DNA of 64,000 nt from Mesostigma viride (GCA_009746045.1 RPFO01000104.1:3821666-3885665); one strand, 5' to 3'; numbered from the stretch's first letter, positions 16,001 through 27,767 are shown. Notes: generated from the sequence alone by a model not told the origin. Program-made: numbers and translations.

Positions 16001-19000
16001 CCGGCTGCTCGGCCGCTGGAGATTGGGGATGTGCCTCATGCCTGCCTTCTACCGTGGCTACTTGAAGTCCGCGAGTTTTTTATGTGTGTTGTCTACTACT
16101 TGTGGCATGTGTGCCCTCTTCTTTCTACTCGTCGCCACTGCTTTCTACTTGACAGCTGGAGATGCGGGACCTGCCTCATGCCTCGACCCTGTCATTGTGT
16201 GTCGTATTCGTATGTGTCTGTTATGCCTCGTTATGTGTATCCTCTTGGGTCTACCCGTTGCTTCCCGCTGGACGCTTTACAGCGGCAGATGCGTGTCTGC
16301 TTTCTGGTGTTCTGTGCATTTGCTCTTGTTTTGCCCTCAACTTTCGATCGGATCGTCTCCAGCTGGAGATGCGCGACCTGCAGGATGGCACAAAGCACCA
16401 GGAGAAGCTGCGGCCCAACGAGAACGTGGAAAGTGAGCAGGGGCGGGAGGGAGGGACCGAGGGAGGGGGGCAGTAGCATATGCTTGCGTATGAATGCAGC
16501 ACCTTTTAATGTATCGATTGTTTACAAGTGTACATGAGCTCTTGAGCTCTTTCCATGTTACCATTCGGTCGCGGCATTCTCTGACTTTTATTCCATCAGC
16601 GTCTCCCGAATGTAGCACCTATTCAAAAGAAGCTGCCACTATCCAGAAGAAGCTGCGGCCAAATGAGAACGTGGGCAGTGTGCAAGGGCTTGTCTCGATC
16701 ATGCCTGCGCCCCTGCTTACAACGATCCTACGATTCTGTCGGAAAGAAGGCGTGACTACGTGAAAACGTGGGAAGGGAGCTGGGGCTATGCAGGTCTTGC
16801 TTGCGTTCTCGCGTTGGCTTTGTGTCACCTGCTTTCCAATACTTCTTGCACCCTCACCCACGTGCTTGCGCCCCCTGTTGTTGTCGCACTATCCTCCTCC
16901 ACCTCCTCCTCCTCCTCCTCCTCCTCCTCCTCCTCCTCCTCCTCCTCCTCCTCCTCCTCCTCCACCTCCTCCTCCTTCTCCTCCTCCTCCTCCACCACCA
17001 CCACCACCTCCTCCTCCTCCTCCTCCTCCTCCTCCTCCTCCTCCTCCTCCTCCTCCTCCTCCTCCTCCTCCTCCTCCTCCTCCTCCTCCTCCTCCTCCTC
17101 CTCCTCCTCCTCCTCCTCCTCCTCCTCCTCCTCCTCCTCCTCCTCCTCCTCCTCCTCCTCCTCCTCCTCCTCCTCCTCCTCCTCCTCCTCCTCCTCCTCC
17201 TCCTCCTCCTCCTCCTCCTCCTCCTCCTCCTCCTCCTCCTCCTCCTCCTCCTCCTCCTCCTCCTCCTCCTCCTCCTCCTCCTCCTCCTCCTCCTCCTCCT
17301 CCTCCTCCTCCTCCTCCTCCTCCTCCTCCTCCTCCTCCTCCTCCTCCTCCTCCTCCTCCTCCTCCTCCTCCTCCTCCTCCTCCTCCTCCTCCTCCTCCTC
17401 CTCCTCCTCCTCCTCCTCCTCCTCCTCCTCCTCCTCCTCCTCCTCCTCCTCCTCCTCCTCCTCCTCCTCCTCCTCCTCCTCCTCCTCCTCCTCCTCCTCC
17501 TCCTCCTCCTCCTCCTCCTCCTCCTCCTCCTCCTCCTCCTCCTCCTCCTCCTCCTCCTCCTCCTCCTCCTCCTCCTCCTCCTCCTCCTCCTCCTCCTCCT
17601 CCTCCTCCTCCTCCTCCTCCTCCTCCTCCTCCTCCTCCTCCTCCTCCTCCTCCTCCTCCTCCTCCTCCTCCTCCTCCTCCTCCTCCTCCTCCTCCTCCTC
17701 CTCCTCCTCCTCCTCCTCCTCCTCCTCCTCCTCCTCCTCCTCCTCCTCCTCCTCCTCCTCCTCCTCCTCCTCCTCCTCCTCCTCCTCCTCCTCCTCCTCC
17801 TCCTCCTCCTCCTCCTCCTCCTCCTCCTCCTCCTCCTCCTCCTCCTCCTCCTCCTCCTCCTCCTCCTCCTCCTCCTCCTCCTCCTCCTCCTCCTCCTCCT
17901 CCTCCTCCTCCTCCTCCTCCTCCTGCCACCGTTACCCGCGCTGCCAATACCCACACCACGCGCTGCCCTCCTGGTGGCATTGCGCTGGTACCAACCGCAT
18001 GCTGGCGCCCCCTGTTTTTGGTGTTGCTGTGCGTGGGTGTGCGTGCGTGGGTTCGTTGTGAGCGTGTGCGTATGTGTGTGCGTGTGTGCGTGTGTGCGTG
18101 TGTGCGTGTGTGCGTGTGTGCGTGTGTGCGTGTGTGCGTGTGTGCGTGTGTGCGTGTGTGCGTGTGTGCGTGTGTGCGTGTGTGCGTGTGTGCGTGTGTG
18201 CGTGTGTGCGTGTGTGCGTGTGTGCGTGTGTGCGTGTGTGCGTGTGTGCGTGTGTGCGTGTGTGCGTGTGTGCGTGTGTGCGTGTGTGCGTGTGTGCGTG
18301 TGTGCGTGTGTGCGTGTGTGCGTGTGTGCGTGTGTGCGTGTGTGCGTGTGTGCGTGTGTGCGTGTGTGCGTGTGTGCGTGTGTGCGTGTGTGCGTGTGTG
18401 CGTGTGTGCGTGTGTGCGTGTGTGCGTGTGTGCGTGTGTGCGTGTGTGCGTGTGTGCGTGTGTGCGTGTGTGCGTGTGTGTGTGTGTGCGTGTGCAGGCG
18501 GGCAGACAGGCGGGCACTGGCATGTTCTTTGGTTTGTGCATCTCTACTTCATGCGCTCCTCACCCATGGCCGGCCGGCTTGCTTTGAGCAGAGGCTTCAC
18601 ACGATTGTTGCGAGGCTTCACACGATTGTTGCGAGGCTTCACACGATTGTTGCCGTCTCCCTTGGAATCCTCCTTGCCCTCCCCCCCCCCTCCCCCCGCC
18701 ATCCTACTCACATGGCAGGGTAACCCTTGCCTTGTTACCAATGCCCCGTTACAATTGTCATCAATATAGTTTGTTACAATCAACACGGATGTCCCTGTGA
18801 CGTCATCCCACCTGGACCGACCGCCCCTCCCACCCCTGCAGAGCTCAAGCTGGACATGATCAGCTACAACTATCTCTACACGGAAGGCAACAGCGTGGTG
18901 CTCATGCAGTGAGTCGCGCGTCCGCCCGCTGGGGTCCCTGCGCCTTGTGTAGCATGCTTCATCGGAAAAGACTTACTACAGTTTACTCAGTTCTTACCCT

Positions 19001-22000
19001 TGTATTTTCACTTTTTTTTTAAGCCCTGGCAGTAACAATCTGTGGGCTTTGCATGCTCCCTTGAAAACCAGTTTGTATCTGCCATTTCTTTCTAGGAGAA
19101 TGGGCGGCCCTCGCAAAACTAAATAGCCTATAGACCCTGCACGAGCCATTCCTGGAGGCATGCCTGGGCACATGCCTTAACCAGGCAGAAGCCACGCAGC
19201 ATTATTAAAAAAAAAATCTGGTAGGCCCCTAGAATGATTAGCCTCTTTGATGAGTCATGGCCATTCATAAGCCACGTTCTGCCATTGGTGAGCCATGGAG
19301 CACAATAATACACGATTAGACTGCCTTCCGTCCCTGTTTGTTGCACGCGGAGAGGCCATGGCCATAGTTAGCTGTGTGTACGGCAACTCGGCTAGTCTCT
19401 TATAGAAAGCCTGGTCCTATGAGCCCCTCCTTGAGGCGATGAAGAGTGAGTGACTGGCTGACCAGCACCATCCTACAGTCGTGTCCAGAGCTTGGAAGGA
19501 TGTATAGGTTGCTTCATCGCCCTGCCTGTGTAGACATATTCTTACTAATTCATAAGCGTTGGTAAAAAGGTCTAGTACATCGAATTCCTAATTAGAATTT
19601 ATCAATCGAATAACTAATTGTTTAGCAAACCGTTGATAGAAAGGTCCAGTAAATCGAATTTTGGCAAGTTGCCTGTGGGCGTCAAGAGCAGTCCATCTAC
19701 CTGACCTTGTGCCGCTGGAGCTTTGCGGTGTTCTGGGTTGGACTGGTCGCTGCGTGCCGCCTACCTGCCCTTGGTAAAGAAATGTTAACAGTACCTGTGT
19801 GAGACAGACGTTGTGACCTCAGCTTGGCGATTGCCATTTGTCCCTACCTTAACTGGTGTGTCAGGATAGATAATGATTATTATAATAATAATGATGATGA
19901 CGATAGTAATAATAATAATAAGGTTTACCTGCTTGCGGTATCATTCTAAGAAAGGATTTTTCTAGAAGGTCAAGTTCAGCTGGGAATGTGAGACGACGCT
20001 GGCCAGTGTGTGATAGTGTGGTCGTGTTCCTACCTGGAGGAGAGCTGCTTACCAAATACAGACCCTGATGGTGTGCATGCTTCAATTCTCCGTCACGCAC
20101 GATGATGCACATGTTTGACACCCGTTCCCTTCCACCCGTGGCAAAAATTGTTGTGCTGTGTTGTGATGCCCACAGCCCGCAGACTTTTGAACAAGTCGAG
20201 GTCCCTGTAGACAAACTGGGCACCGCGGCTGCGTATCTGACAGGTAGGGGCAGTCAGATCCACTTGAGTTTTATTTTTACATTATGTAGTGGGTTTGGGT
20301 TTGCTGACTGTATCCACGTGCATTGTGTTAGTTTCCCAATGTCAAGTCAGGGAGTTGCTTGTTGCAGCCGACAGCATATCCCGAGGGTGCCTGATGTAGG
20401 ATCCCTCTTGCACATGCCATGCCTGGACTTTGAATCCATCCCACAACCCATGAACATAAGACGATCATGCATACTATGCGAATGAGGGAAAGAGAAACGT
20501 CGCGGGTAAAAGCTTTAGATCACCGCTCTTTTTCAAAAGGCTTCCATCCACATGATCGACGAAACTGCCCCTTGAGGGGGTGACTGTGTGCATCACCTGG
20601 GCTTGCGGGTGAAGTGGTTCGCCCCATATCTGGCCTTGGGGGGTACGTGATTCGCCCTTATTGGGCCATGGGTCAATGGACTGCCAGGGCTTGCTTGGTG
20701 CTCTGCTGGTTCTGCGTGGCTTGTTCTCCTGGCGTGAAGCTGCCCGTGAAGATGGCCTGGGGTTAGCTCTATAAAAATTAATTGATTAAGGCAGTTGTAG
20801 AGTCTCAAGGCGAAATAAAGGGAAGCTGTATTGGGAAGCCTGAAGCTGTGAATGGGGATCGACAAGACATGCCTGTGTAAGAGGATCATCGCGGTGCCTC
20901 TCTAAGGGTGTCCAGGTAGGCATACTCAGCTCCTGGTTGCCGATGGCACGTACTACCATCCCTAGAAACCCAAATCCCTAAAACCCCACGAGCTTATTCT
21001 AACAATCTTAAGCGGGCCCGCCTGCCCGCCTGCCTGCCTGCCTGCCTAACCGCCTGTCTATTGTCAACTCCCCTACCACCTCTTTCCTTCTGGCCCAAAA
21101 TTTTCCCCTCGTTTGCTCCCTTCCGGCATCCGCTCTATTGCTGGGTGTGTCGGGTAGAGGGCATGCCGGTGACGCTGTCCCTTTTGGACGACAAGCCGAT
21201 CATCGCCACAATACCTGCGCAGGTGAGGTTTTGCTGCTGCCTTCACCACTCAGTATCTTCACATAATACCAGGAGTCTACTAAATATTTCCACAAGTACG
21301 AGTTGACTCCATCAAAGAGGCAACCAGCGCAGGCCAGAAATCTGGAGAATCCGGATGATGGTAGCTCGAGCCTGCTGTTATCTTATCGGCATTTGTTGAG
21401 TAATTCAGGATGATGGGAATGAATGGAGGTGGAAACCTGTAGCTGTGTGTCCGTTGAAGGTTATGGCTCGCTTACGTACTATGTTTCCACAAGTACTAGG
21501 AGTCAACTATCTATTTCTACACGTACGAGTCTAGTGAAGATTAGTCATGGCATGCCTGTGTTTAGAGGCTGCCTATGGCATGCTGCCTGTGGCCATACCC
21601 GTGCAGGGATCTTGTGGATACCGCCCCCACCCCACAACAGATTACAAAGTACCAGGTGATAGGCCCTCCCCCCCCACACCTCACAGAAACTTCGAACGAA
21701 TACTGGGAATGCACCGCTTTGCAAGGCAAGCCCCCTGATTTTGCTGTTCTGGGTTCATTTGTCTCAGTATTATGCAGCGCAGGGAGGGTGCGGTATGCCT
21801 GCTAAGCTATTTCAGACGGGCAAGTAAGGGTAGCTCATTTGTTTCATTATTCTCCAGCAAAGGGAACGTGCACCGTGCCTGCTATCCGTGGGGATCTTTG
21901 GCGTTGCGAGGGCAACCCCTCGCTCAAAAGGGGCGCGGTTGCCTCGTTCTTGCCATGAACAAAAAGTTTTCCTTCAAATGTCCCCATCATGATCGCTTTC

Positions 22001-25000
22001 CTAAGAGTGTCCTTTCTCAAGAATGTCTTTCCGTAAGAATGGCCTTATCATGATTGCTTCCTTAAGAGTGTCCTTTCTTAAGAATGTCCTTACTTAAACA
22101 TGTCCTTTCTTAAACATGTCCTTATCATGGTTGCTATTTAAATGGTGTCCGTTCTCAATAATGCCCTTTCTTAAGAATGCCTTTTCGTAAGAATGTCCTT
22201 ATCATGATCTCTTTCTTAAGATTGTGCTTATCATGATCGCTTATGTGAGTACAGTCAGTACTGTCTATCTTTTATGTAACCACTCTTCCACCAGGGGTAA
22301 AAGCTAAGCAAACTCCATTGCACGTGTTGTGTCCAAGACTACTTAATTAGGTTCCTTTAGTGGATAGTTGGCCGAGACTACTTAATTAGGTTCCTTTAGT
22401 GGATAGTTGGCCAAGACTACTTAATTAGGTTCCTTTAGTGGATAGTTGGCCGAGACTACTTAATTAGGTTCCTTTAGTGGATAGTTGGCCAAGACTACTT
22501 AATTAGGTTCCTTTAGTGGATAGTTGGCCGAGACTACTTAATTAGGTTCCTTTAGTGGATAGTTGGCCGAGACTACTTAATTAGGTTCCTTTAGTGGATA
22601 GTTGGCCGAGACTACTTAATTAGGTTCCTTTAGTGGATAGTTGGCCGAGACTACTTAATTAGGTTCCTTTAGTGGATAGTTGGCCGAGACTACTTAATTA
22701 GGTTCCTTTAGTGGATAGTTGGCCAAGACTACTTAATTAGGTTCCTTTAGTGGATAGTTGGCCGAGACTACTTAACTAGGTTCCTTTAGTGGATAGTTGG
22801 CCGAGACTACTTAATTAGGTTCCTTTAGTGGATAGTTGGCCGAGACTACTTAATTAGGTTCCTTTAGTGGATAGTTGGCCGAGACTACTTAATTAGGTTC
22901 CTTTAGTGGATAGTTGGCCGAGACTACTTAATTAGGTTCCTTTAGTGGATAGTTGGCCGAGACTACTTAATTAGGTTCCTTTAGTGGATAGTTGGCCGAG
23001 ACTACTTAATTAGGTTCCTTTAGTGGATAGTTGGCCGAGACTACTTAATTAGGTTCCTTTAGTGGATAGTTGGCCGAGACTACTTAATTAGGTTCCTTTA
23101 GTGGATAGTTGGCCAAGACTACTTAATTAGGTTCCTTTAGTGGATAGTTGGCCGAGACTACTTAATTAGGTTCCTTTAGTGGATAGTTGGCCGAGACTAC
23201 TTAATTAGGTTCCTTTAGTGGATAGTTGGCCGAGACTACTTAATTAGGTTCCTTTAGTGGATAGTTGGCCGAGACTACTTAATTAGGTTCCTTTAGTGGA
23301 TAGTTGGCCAAGACTACTTAATTAGGTTCCTTTAGTGGATAGTTGGCCGAGACTACTTAATTAGGTTCCTTTAGTGGATAGTTGGCCGTAAGAATGTATT
23401 GCCGTTGGGCTACTTGTAATTAGCTACGTACACCTTTATTGGGTTGGATTACTAGCTCTTACGTAAATGCTTCTACTAGTGTATGTTACGTAGGACTAGC
23501 GCCGGCGCCGACCTGTGGCCCCGGTAATCAGGGCCGAGCCGTGTGTGGGCCGAGCCATAGTCTAGGACACTTTCCATTGTTGGGCTTTTCGTGGCTAGTT
23601 ACTTGGGAGTCCACCCATCGGTCCGTATGGTCTTGGCCACGTCACCATGTTGGTTTTATTGGTGGGTCGTTTTGGGGTCATGTTTGATAGGCCTGTGCAC
23701 GTCGGCATGTATCGTTGGACCGTTGGGCCAACGAGCATGACGGCGGGCATATAGGCAAATTGGTGGGATTTGTTTGTCATCTCTCGGTTGAATGCTATGG
23801 CATAGGGTATGACGTTTCGTCTCCTTTCTTAGAGGGCCTTGCCCGCGGGTTCTCCAAAGGCATGGTCTTGAATTCCTGGCGTAATGGCTACATGCACCGA
23901 TCCTGATTTGGGGATGCAATGTTGCTCGTAAACATCGTAACAAAATTCTTAATTTAGCTAAAGGATTTCGTGGAGCAAATTTAAGAGCATGGTTAAGAGA
24001 TTTACACAATAAATTTTCCATAACTACTATTATTGTCACACAGCTTATTTTATCGAAAGATTCAAAATGTTTCTAGTACTAAATATAACTGAAACAGCCA
24101 AATTAATATATACACATGGAGTTAAGCGGGTTTGAACCGCTGACTTTCTCAAGTAGAAGTTGGTCAACATTTTTATTGGCTCATAACATTGGAATAGACA
24201 CCCTTTTCAAGGGATGTTAGTTCCGACAAAGTTGACCACTGTTCATAATAGTCAATTATGAGTTAGGTGTAGATCTTTTGTATAGTCGGGGTTCATAGTA
24301 GTCAATTATGAGTTAGGTGTAAATCTTTCGTATAGTCGGGGTTCCACCCGACGTTTAAGCATGCTGAAATGTGCTTTGTGCGGCAACGTTGCTACGTTAT
24401 GTTCTCTGTGCGGTGCTCGCGGCGTGCAGCTCACCTGCAAGGTGGCACTGGCCGACCCATTCATGAAAGGCCAGACGGCCACGGCCAGGTGAGTGACCGG
24501 CAGCAAGGGTGGTGGCGATGGCAGCAGGTGGGGACAAGCATTGGCTGGAGGAGATGGGGTCAGTTGCAAAGGATTCAAAAATAGTTGATGGATGGTTGTG
24601 AGGAGGCCCTTGAGCCCCGGCCATGAGGGAGCTTTGCTGAGGACATTTTCATGGTCCAAGCGCATAGGCACTGATTCTGACGATGGTTTTACGAGCAGGT
24701 TGTTGGATGGTTTGAGATCAGCTGGTTGGGAGCTGCATGCAGCCCAGTGGGTTAGGTCAATGTTCATAGTTTCACGGTTTGGTTATAATTTGAGTGTTTA
24801 CGTGTTTCAACCTGGAAAAGTTAACTTACTACTAGGAGTTACTTTCCTTGACTGGCTGTGATCATCACGGCAGCTCGTGTTTCTGAGGTTGCAGTACCTG
24901 CCTGTGCTCTCCCACTCTGTGCTATGGCTTGCTCTGTTTCATGGCTTTTTCCACCAAAATTGGGTTGCAGGATGGCTGACGTGTGCTGATTGCGATTGGC

Positions 25001-27767
25001 ACATTTTCTCCGGGGTGGTTGCGCCTGCCTGTGCTCTCCATCGTCGCTTGTCTTTGTGCGATGGCTACTTGGTCAATGGTCATGTGGCGTCGCAAGCAGC
25101 TACAAGACGGCGGTGCTGGAGAACGGCATCAAAGTCATGGTGAGGGGAGATCAGGATTAATATTATTAGCAATGGGGAGGCCAGAACGGCATCAAAGTCA
25201 TGGTGAGGGGAGATCAGGATTAATATTATTAGCAATGGGGAGGCCAGAACGGCATCAAAGTCATGGTGAGGGGAGATCAGGATTAATGTTATTAACAATG
25301 GGGAGGCCAGAACGGCATCAAAGTCATGGTGAGGGGAGATCAGGATTAATGTTATTAACAATGGGGAGGGCAGAACGGCAGCAAAGTCATGGGGAGGGGA
25401 GATCAGGATTAATGGTATTTATTAGCAATGGGGAGGGCAGAACGGCATCACAGTCATGGTGAGGGGAGATCAGGATTAATGGTATTAACAATGGGGAGGC
25501 CAGAACGGCATCAAAGTCATGGTGAGGGGAGATCAGGATTAATGGTATTAACAATGGGGAGGGCAGAACGGCAGCAAAGTCATGGTGAGGGGAGATCAGG
25601 ATTAATGGTATTAGCAATGGGGAGGGCAGAACGGCATCAAAGTCATGGTGAGGGGAGATCAGGATTAATGGTATTAGCAATGGGGAGGGCAGAACGGCAT
25701 CAAAGTCATGGTGAGGGGAGATCAGGATTAATGGTATTAACAATGGGGTCTGGGGAGGCCAGAACGGCATCAAAGTCATGGGGAGGGGAGATCAGGATCA
25801 ACAGGGGGGGGGAGCGTCTCAGCTAAACAGCCCACTCCAAATTAGGTCCGACGGGGATCTGTAGACGTGGAGTATGCTCCAAAATCGCCCCGCCGCCAGA
25901 ATTATTACAACAGAGTGCGCTCAAGTTGAATTTCTGAAGACAGGGCGAGGAAATTAGAACCGGAGCGTGCTCCAAAATTGGACCCGGCGCCAGGGTTTCA
26001 GGACAGGTGCGCGCTCACCGTGAGACTAGGGATACATAGATATTGGTCCGGCGCTTTGGCTTACATCCCGGAGTGAGGTACTTGAGGGCGTTCTAATGCA
26101 CATAGACGTACTACGGTAATTATACGGTACATAAGTTGTATGACACGTGGCGCAACTGCGAGTGAGCTAGGTGGCCTCAGTCAAAGTCATGGTGAGGGGA
26201 GATTAGAGCCTTTGTTGTGAAATTGTGGGGAGAACAGGTTAGAGGTCGTGGTGAGGGGAATCGGGAATATAGATCGGCGAGGGGAGAATGGATGAAAGTT
26301 TTGGTTAGGAGTCATGGCGTGAAAGTTCTGATGAGGGGAGAAGAGGATAAAAGTCTTGTTGAGAGAAGTAGGTTTATAGGTTTCATGATGAGGGGCAATC
26401 GGAATCAAAGATTTGGTGAGGGGATAATTAATGGCATGGAATTCATGGTGAGGGGATAGGTCAGGGTTCAAGTGGTGCTGAGGTGAGGGATGGTATCTCT
26501 GTTAGAGTTCAGCAGAAGTAGATTTAAGAGCCGTGATGAGGGACAAACAGTTCAGTGTGGGAGGAGATCATGATTCAAGTTTACACGAGGGGAGGGATGG
26601 CATTGCCTTCAACCTCAGCAGGATAAATCAGCCGCCATGGTGAGAGAAGCGCGATGTAATGTGGTGGTGAGGGGTAAGATCAGAATGAATTGTTTACTTG
26701 TCAATATGATGGTAGTTCAGAAGTGATGGCAAGGGCAGAATGAGATTAGCATTCGTGTCGAGGAGGGATCAACGTCACTCGCGTTGGTCATTAGGGCTCC
26801 CTCGGGGGCATGTCGTTAACGGCTACCCACGTGTGCCCTCCTTGCTGCCCACCCATGCAACATGTGTTCTCTCTCCCACTCAGGCGTGGGCTATCTGGTG
26901 TCTCGGTTCATATGCTGACTGGGGCGGCTACTTGTGGACTCTCGGGGAACGGCACTCTGGGCCACTAGTTCCTGATGTTCTTTCTCCCCAGGCACAGTTG
27001 TCAATCCTCTGCCCAACATTTTCGCAGTGGGGGCTGCCTTGCGAAGCCGTAGCCCTTGTTCGCAATTCATTTTCCGTGCCTCTAGTTGGGATGCTTTGCG
27101 CAAGTGACCAGGACACCACGCATCGTACTGATGACATTTCTCAGCAAAGAACCCTTCACCCATGTCCACTACACGGGCTACCCACCCTTGGGTTCTCGAG
27201 GCATTGGTGTCTCACCAATGTTTTTGCTGCTCAAGCCGACACACTCCCCCCCCCTCCACCCCCCCTAACAAAACACACACAAAGGCATCCTCTGGGCAGG
27301 TCCCAAGTCCCCACGTTCATCCACTGACGATGGGGTAGTTTTTGTGTCTTGTATGCCTGCATGGCTGCCTGCCACGCGCAAATGCATACATATATCGCGC
27401 AGGTCCCCACCTTCATTGACAACGACGAGCTGATCGTGGTTAACACAGCCGACAACACGTTCGTGAAGAGGTATGAATGATTAGTAGAGGTATGCAAGTA
27501 AGATTTTCTTATTCTGGTTGTAAGTGTGCCGGCGACACATGCATTGTAAAAGAGCTATTAGTGATAATGTGATAAGATTTTGATACCAGGTTGGAAATAC
27601 GCTGACAGCACGTTCGTGAAGAGGTGATAAAAATAAGAGCTTTGTGGAAGGTTAGACGTTTGTGGACAAGCAAGATGGTTGTGAAGAGGAAGTGGTAATT
27701 AGATTTTCTTTGTTGCTGTTCGTGTCAGATCTGAAGTTGAGCTGTTATATTTTGCAACAGAGTATAG
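13070..27767 (+). CDS. efp: Organellar elongation factor P (EF-P), nuclear-encoded, 12 exons
   Basis: EF-P relieves ribosome stalling at proline-rich sequences. Exons: 13070-13195, 13347-13377, 14564-14577, 14762-14812, 16363-16432, 18842-18908, 20176-20243, 21158-21222, 24430-24488, 25100-25139, 27403-27470, 27761-27767 (stop). They total 666 nt, 221 aa, and every splice phase agrees. Residues 1-40 are Arg-rich and nearly free of acids ([19 protein letters not shown]), an organelle presequence, more likely mitochondrial than plastid. Then come domain I ([29 protein letters not shown]), domain II ([46 protein letters not shown]) and domain III ([29 protein letters not shown]), as in bacterial EF-P of about 188 aa. 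The loop tip modified in bacteria is Arg (QGRG), not Lys. The 14-nt and 7-nt exons were chosen by phase, spacing and splice sites and are the least certain parts. Confidence 0.9.
16892..17924 (+). repeat. (CTC)n trinucleotide tract of about 1 kb in an EF-P intron
   Basis: About 340 CTC units, nearly pure except for small interruptions at 16960-17010 (CAC, TTC). It lies in the intron between the EF-P exons at 16363-16432 and 18842-18908. It is pure pyrimidine on the sense strand, so the open Ser, Leu, Pro, Gly and Arg frames through it are artefacts of the triplet unit. Confidence 0.98.
18066..18495 (+). repeat. (GTGTGCGT)n octamer tract
   Basis: An alternating purine-pyrimidine octamer repeat, about 53 units, lies only 140 bp after the CTC tract in the same EF-P intron. 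Such tracts can adopt Z-DNA. Open frames through it are spurious. Confidence 0.97.
18582..18652 (+). repeat. 21-bp direct repeat, 3 copies
   Basis: GAGGCTTCACACGATTGTTGC is repeated three times in the EF-P intron upstream of the exon at 18842. Confidence 0.9.
21311..21480 (+). repeat. Diverged copy of the Penelope-flanking repeat
   Basis: The segment from ATCAAAGAGGCAACCAGCG, through GGATGATGGTAGCTCGAGCC, to GGCTCGCTTACGT is a mutated version of 49894-50060. It lies in the EF-P intron after the exon ending at 21222, and marks an old insertion of that retroelement family. Confidence 0.75.
22333..23388 (+). repeat. 39-bp minisatellite, about 27 copies
   Basis: The unit contains ACTTAATTAGGTTCCTTTAG and GTTGGCCGAG. 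Copies are almost identical, alternating between CCGAGACT and CCAAGACT, with one variant (AACTAGG) at about 22774. Homogeneity implies recent expansion. It lies in the EF-P intron between 21222 and 24430. It is preceded at 21980-22240 by a degenerate array of GTCCTTTCTTAAGAATG-like units. Confidence 0.95.
23918..24350 (+). pseudogene. Plastid-derived insert: rpl20 fragment fused to cysA fragment, plus tRNA-like piece
   Basis: Positions 23918-23980 translate to [20 protein letters not shown], the conserved N-terminal block of ribosomal protein L20. Immediately after it, in the same frame, 23981-24040 translates to [20 protein letters not shown], the segment just before the H-loop (VTHDQ) of the sulfate-transport ATPase CysA. 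The two plastid genes are cut mid-domain and joined end to end, so this is scrambled organelle DNA, not a gene. The base composition is sharply AT-rich compared with its surroundings. On the minus strand, 24150-24117 contains a tRNA T-arm and acceptor end (GGTTCAAACCC..). A roughly 50-bp duplication (TAGTCAATTATGAGTTAGGTG) lies at 24230-24340. Confidence 0.7.
25123..25797 (+). repeat. 63-bp array containing copies of the EF-P exon end and its splice donor
   Basis: The first unit starts inside EF-P exon 10 (25100-25139): AACGGCATCAAAGTCATG|GTGAGG. About ten more units follow every 63-66 bp, each repeating the last roughly 18 nt of the exon, the GTGAGG donor and some 45 bp of intron. Two units have lost the donor (CATGGGGAGG at about 25389 and 25776). 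The region at 26180-26720 holds further decayed GTGAGGGGA-type units. Confidence 0.93.
26180..26720 (+). repeat. Degenerate G-rich repeat field related to the 63-bp array
   Basis: Many imperfect TGGTGAGGGGA / GATGAGGGGAG motifs at irregular 25-60 bp spacing look like the decayed outer part of the 63-bp donor-bearing array. No exon is apparent. Confidence 0.6.

Noticed and set aside
16760-18723. Very long open frames of poly-Ser, poly-Leu, poly-Pro, poly-Gly and VCVCACVR repeats
   Set aside because: They are produced by the CTC and GTGTGCGT tracts, which lack stops in every frame. They sit inside an EF-P intron.
22333-23388. Possible CRISPR array
   Set aside because: Units are contiguous with no unique spacers, and the context is a eukaryotic intron.
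24230-24345. Second tRNA-like T-arm (GTCGGGGTTCCACCCGAC)
   Set aside because: The loop lacks the TTCAAN or TTCGAN consensus and the sequence is part of a 50-bp direct duplication.
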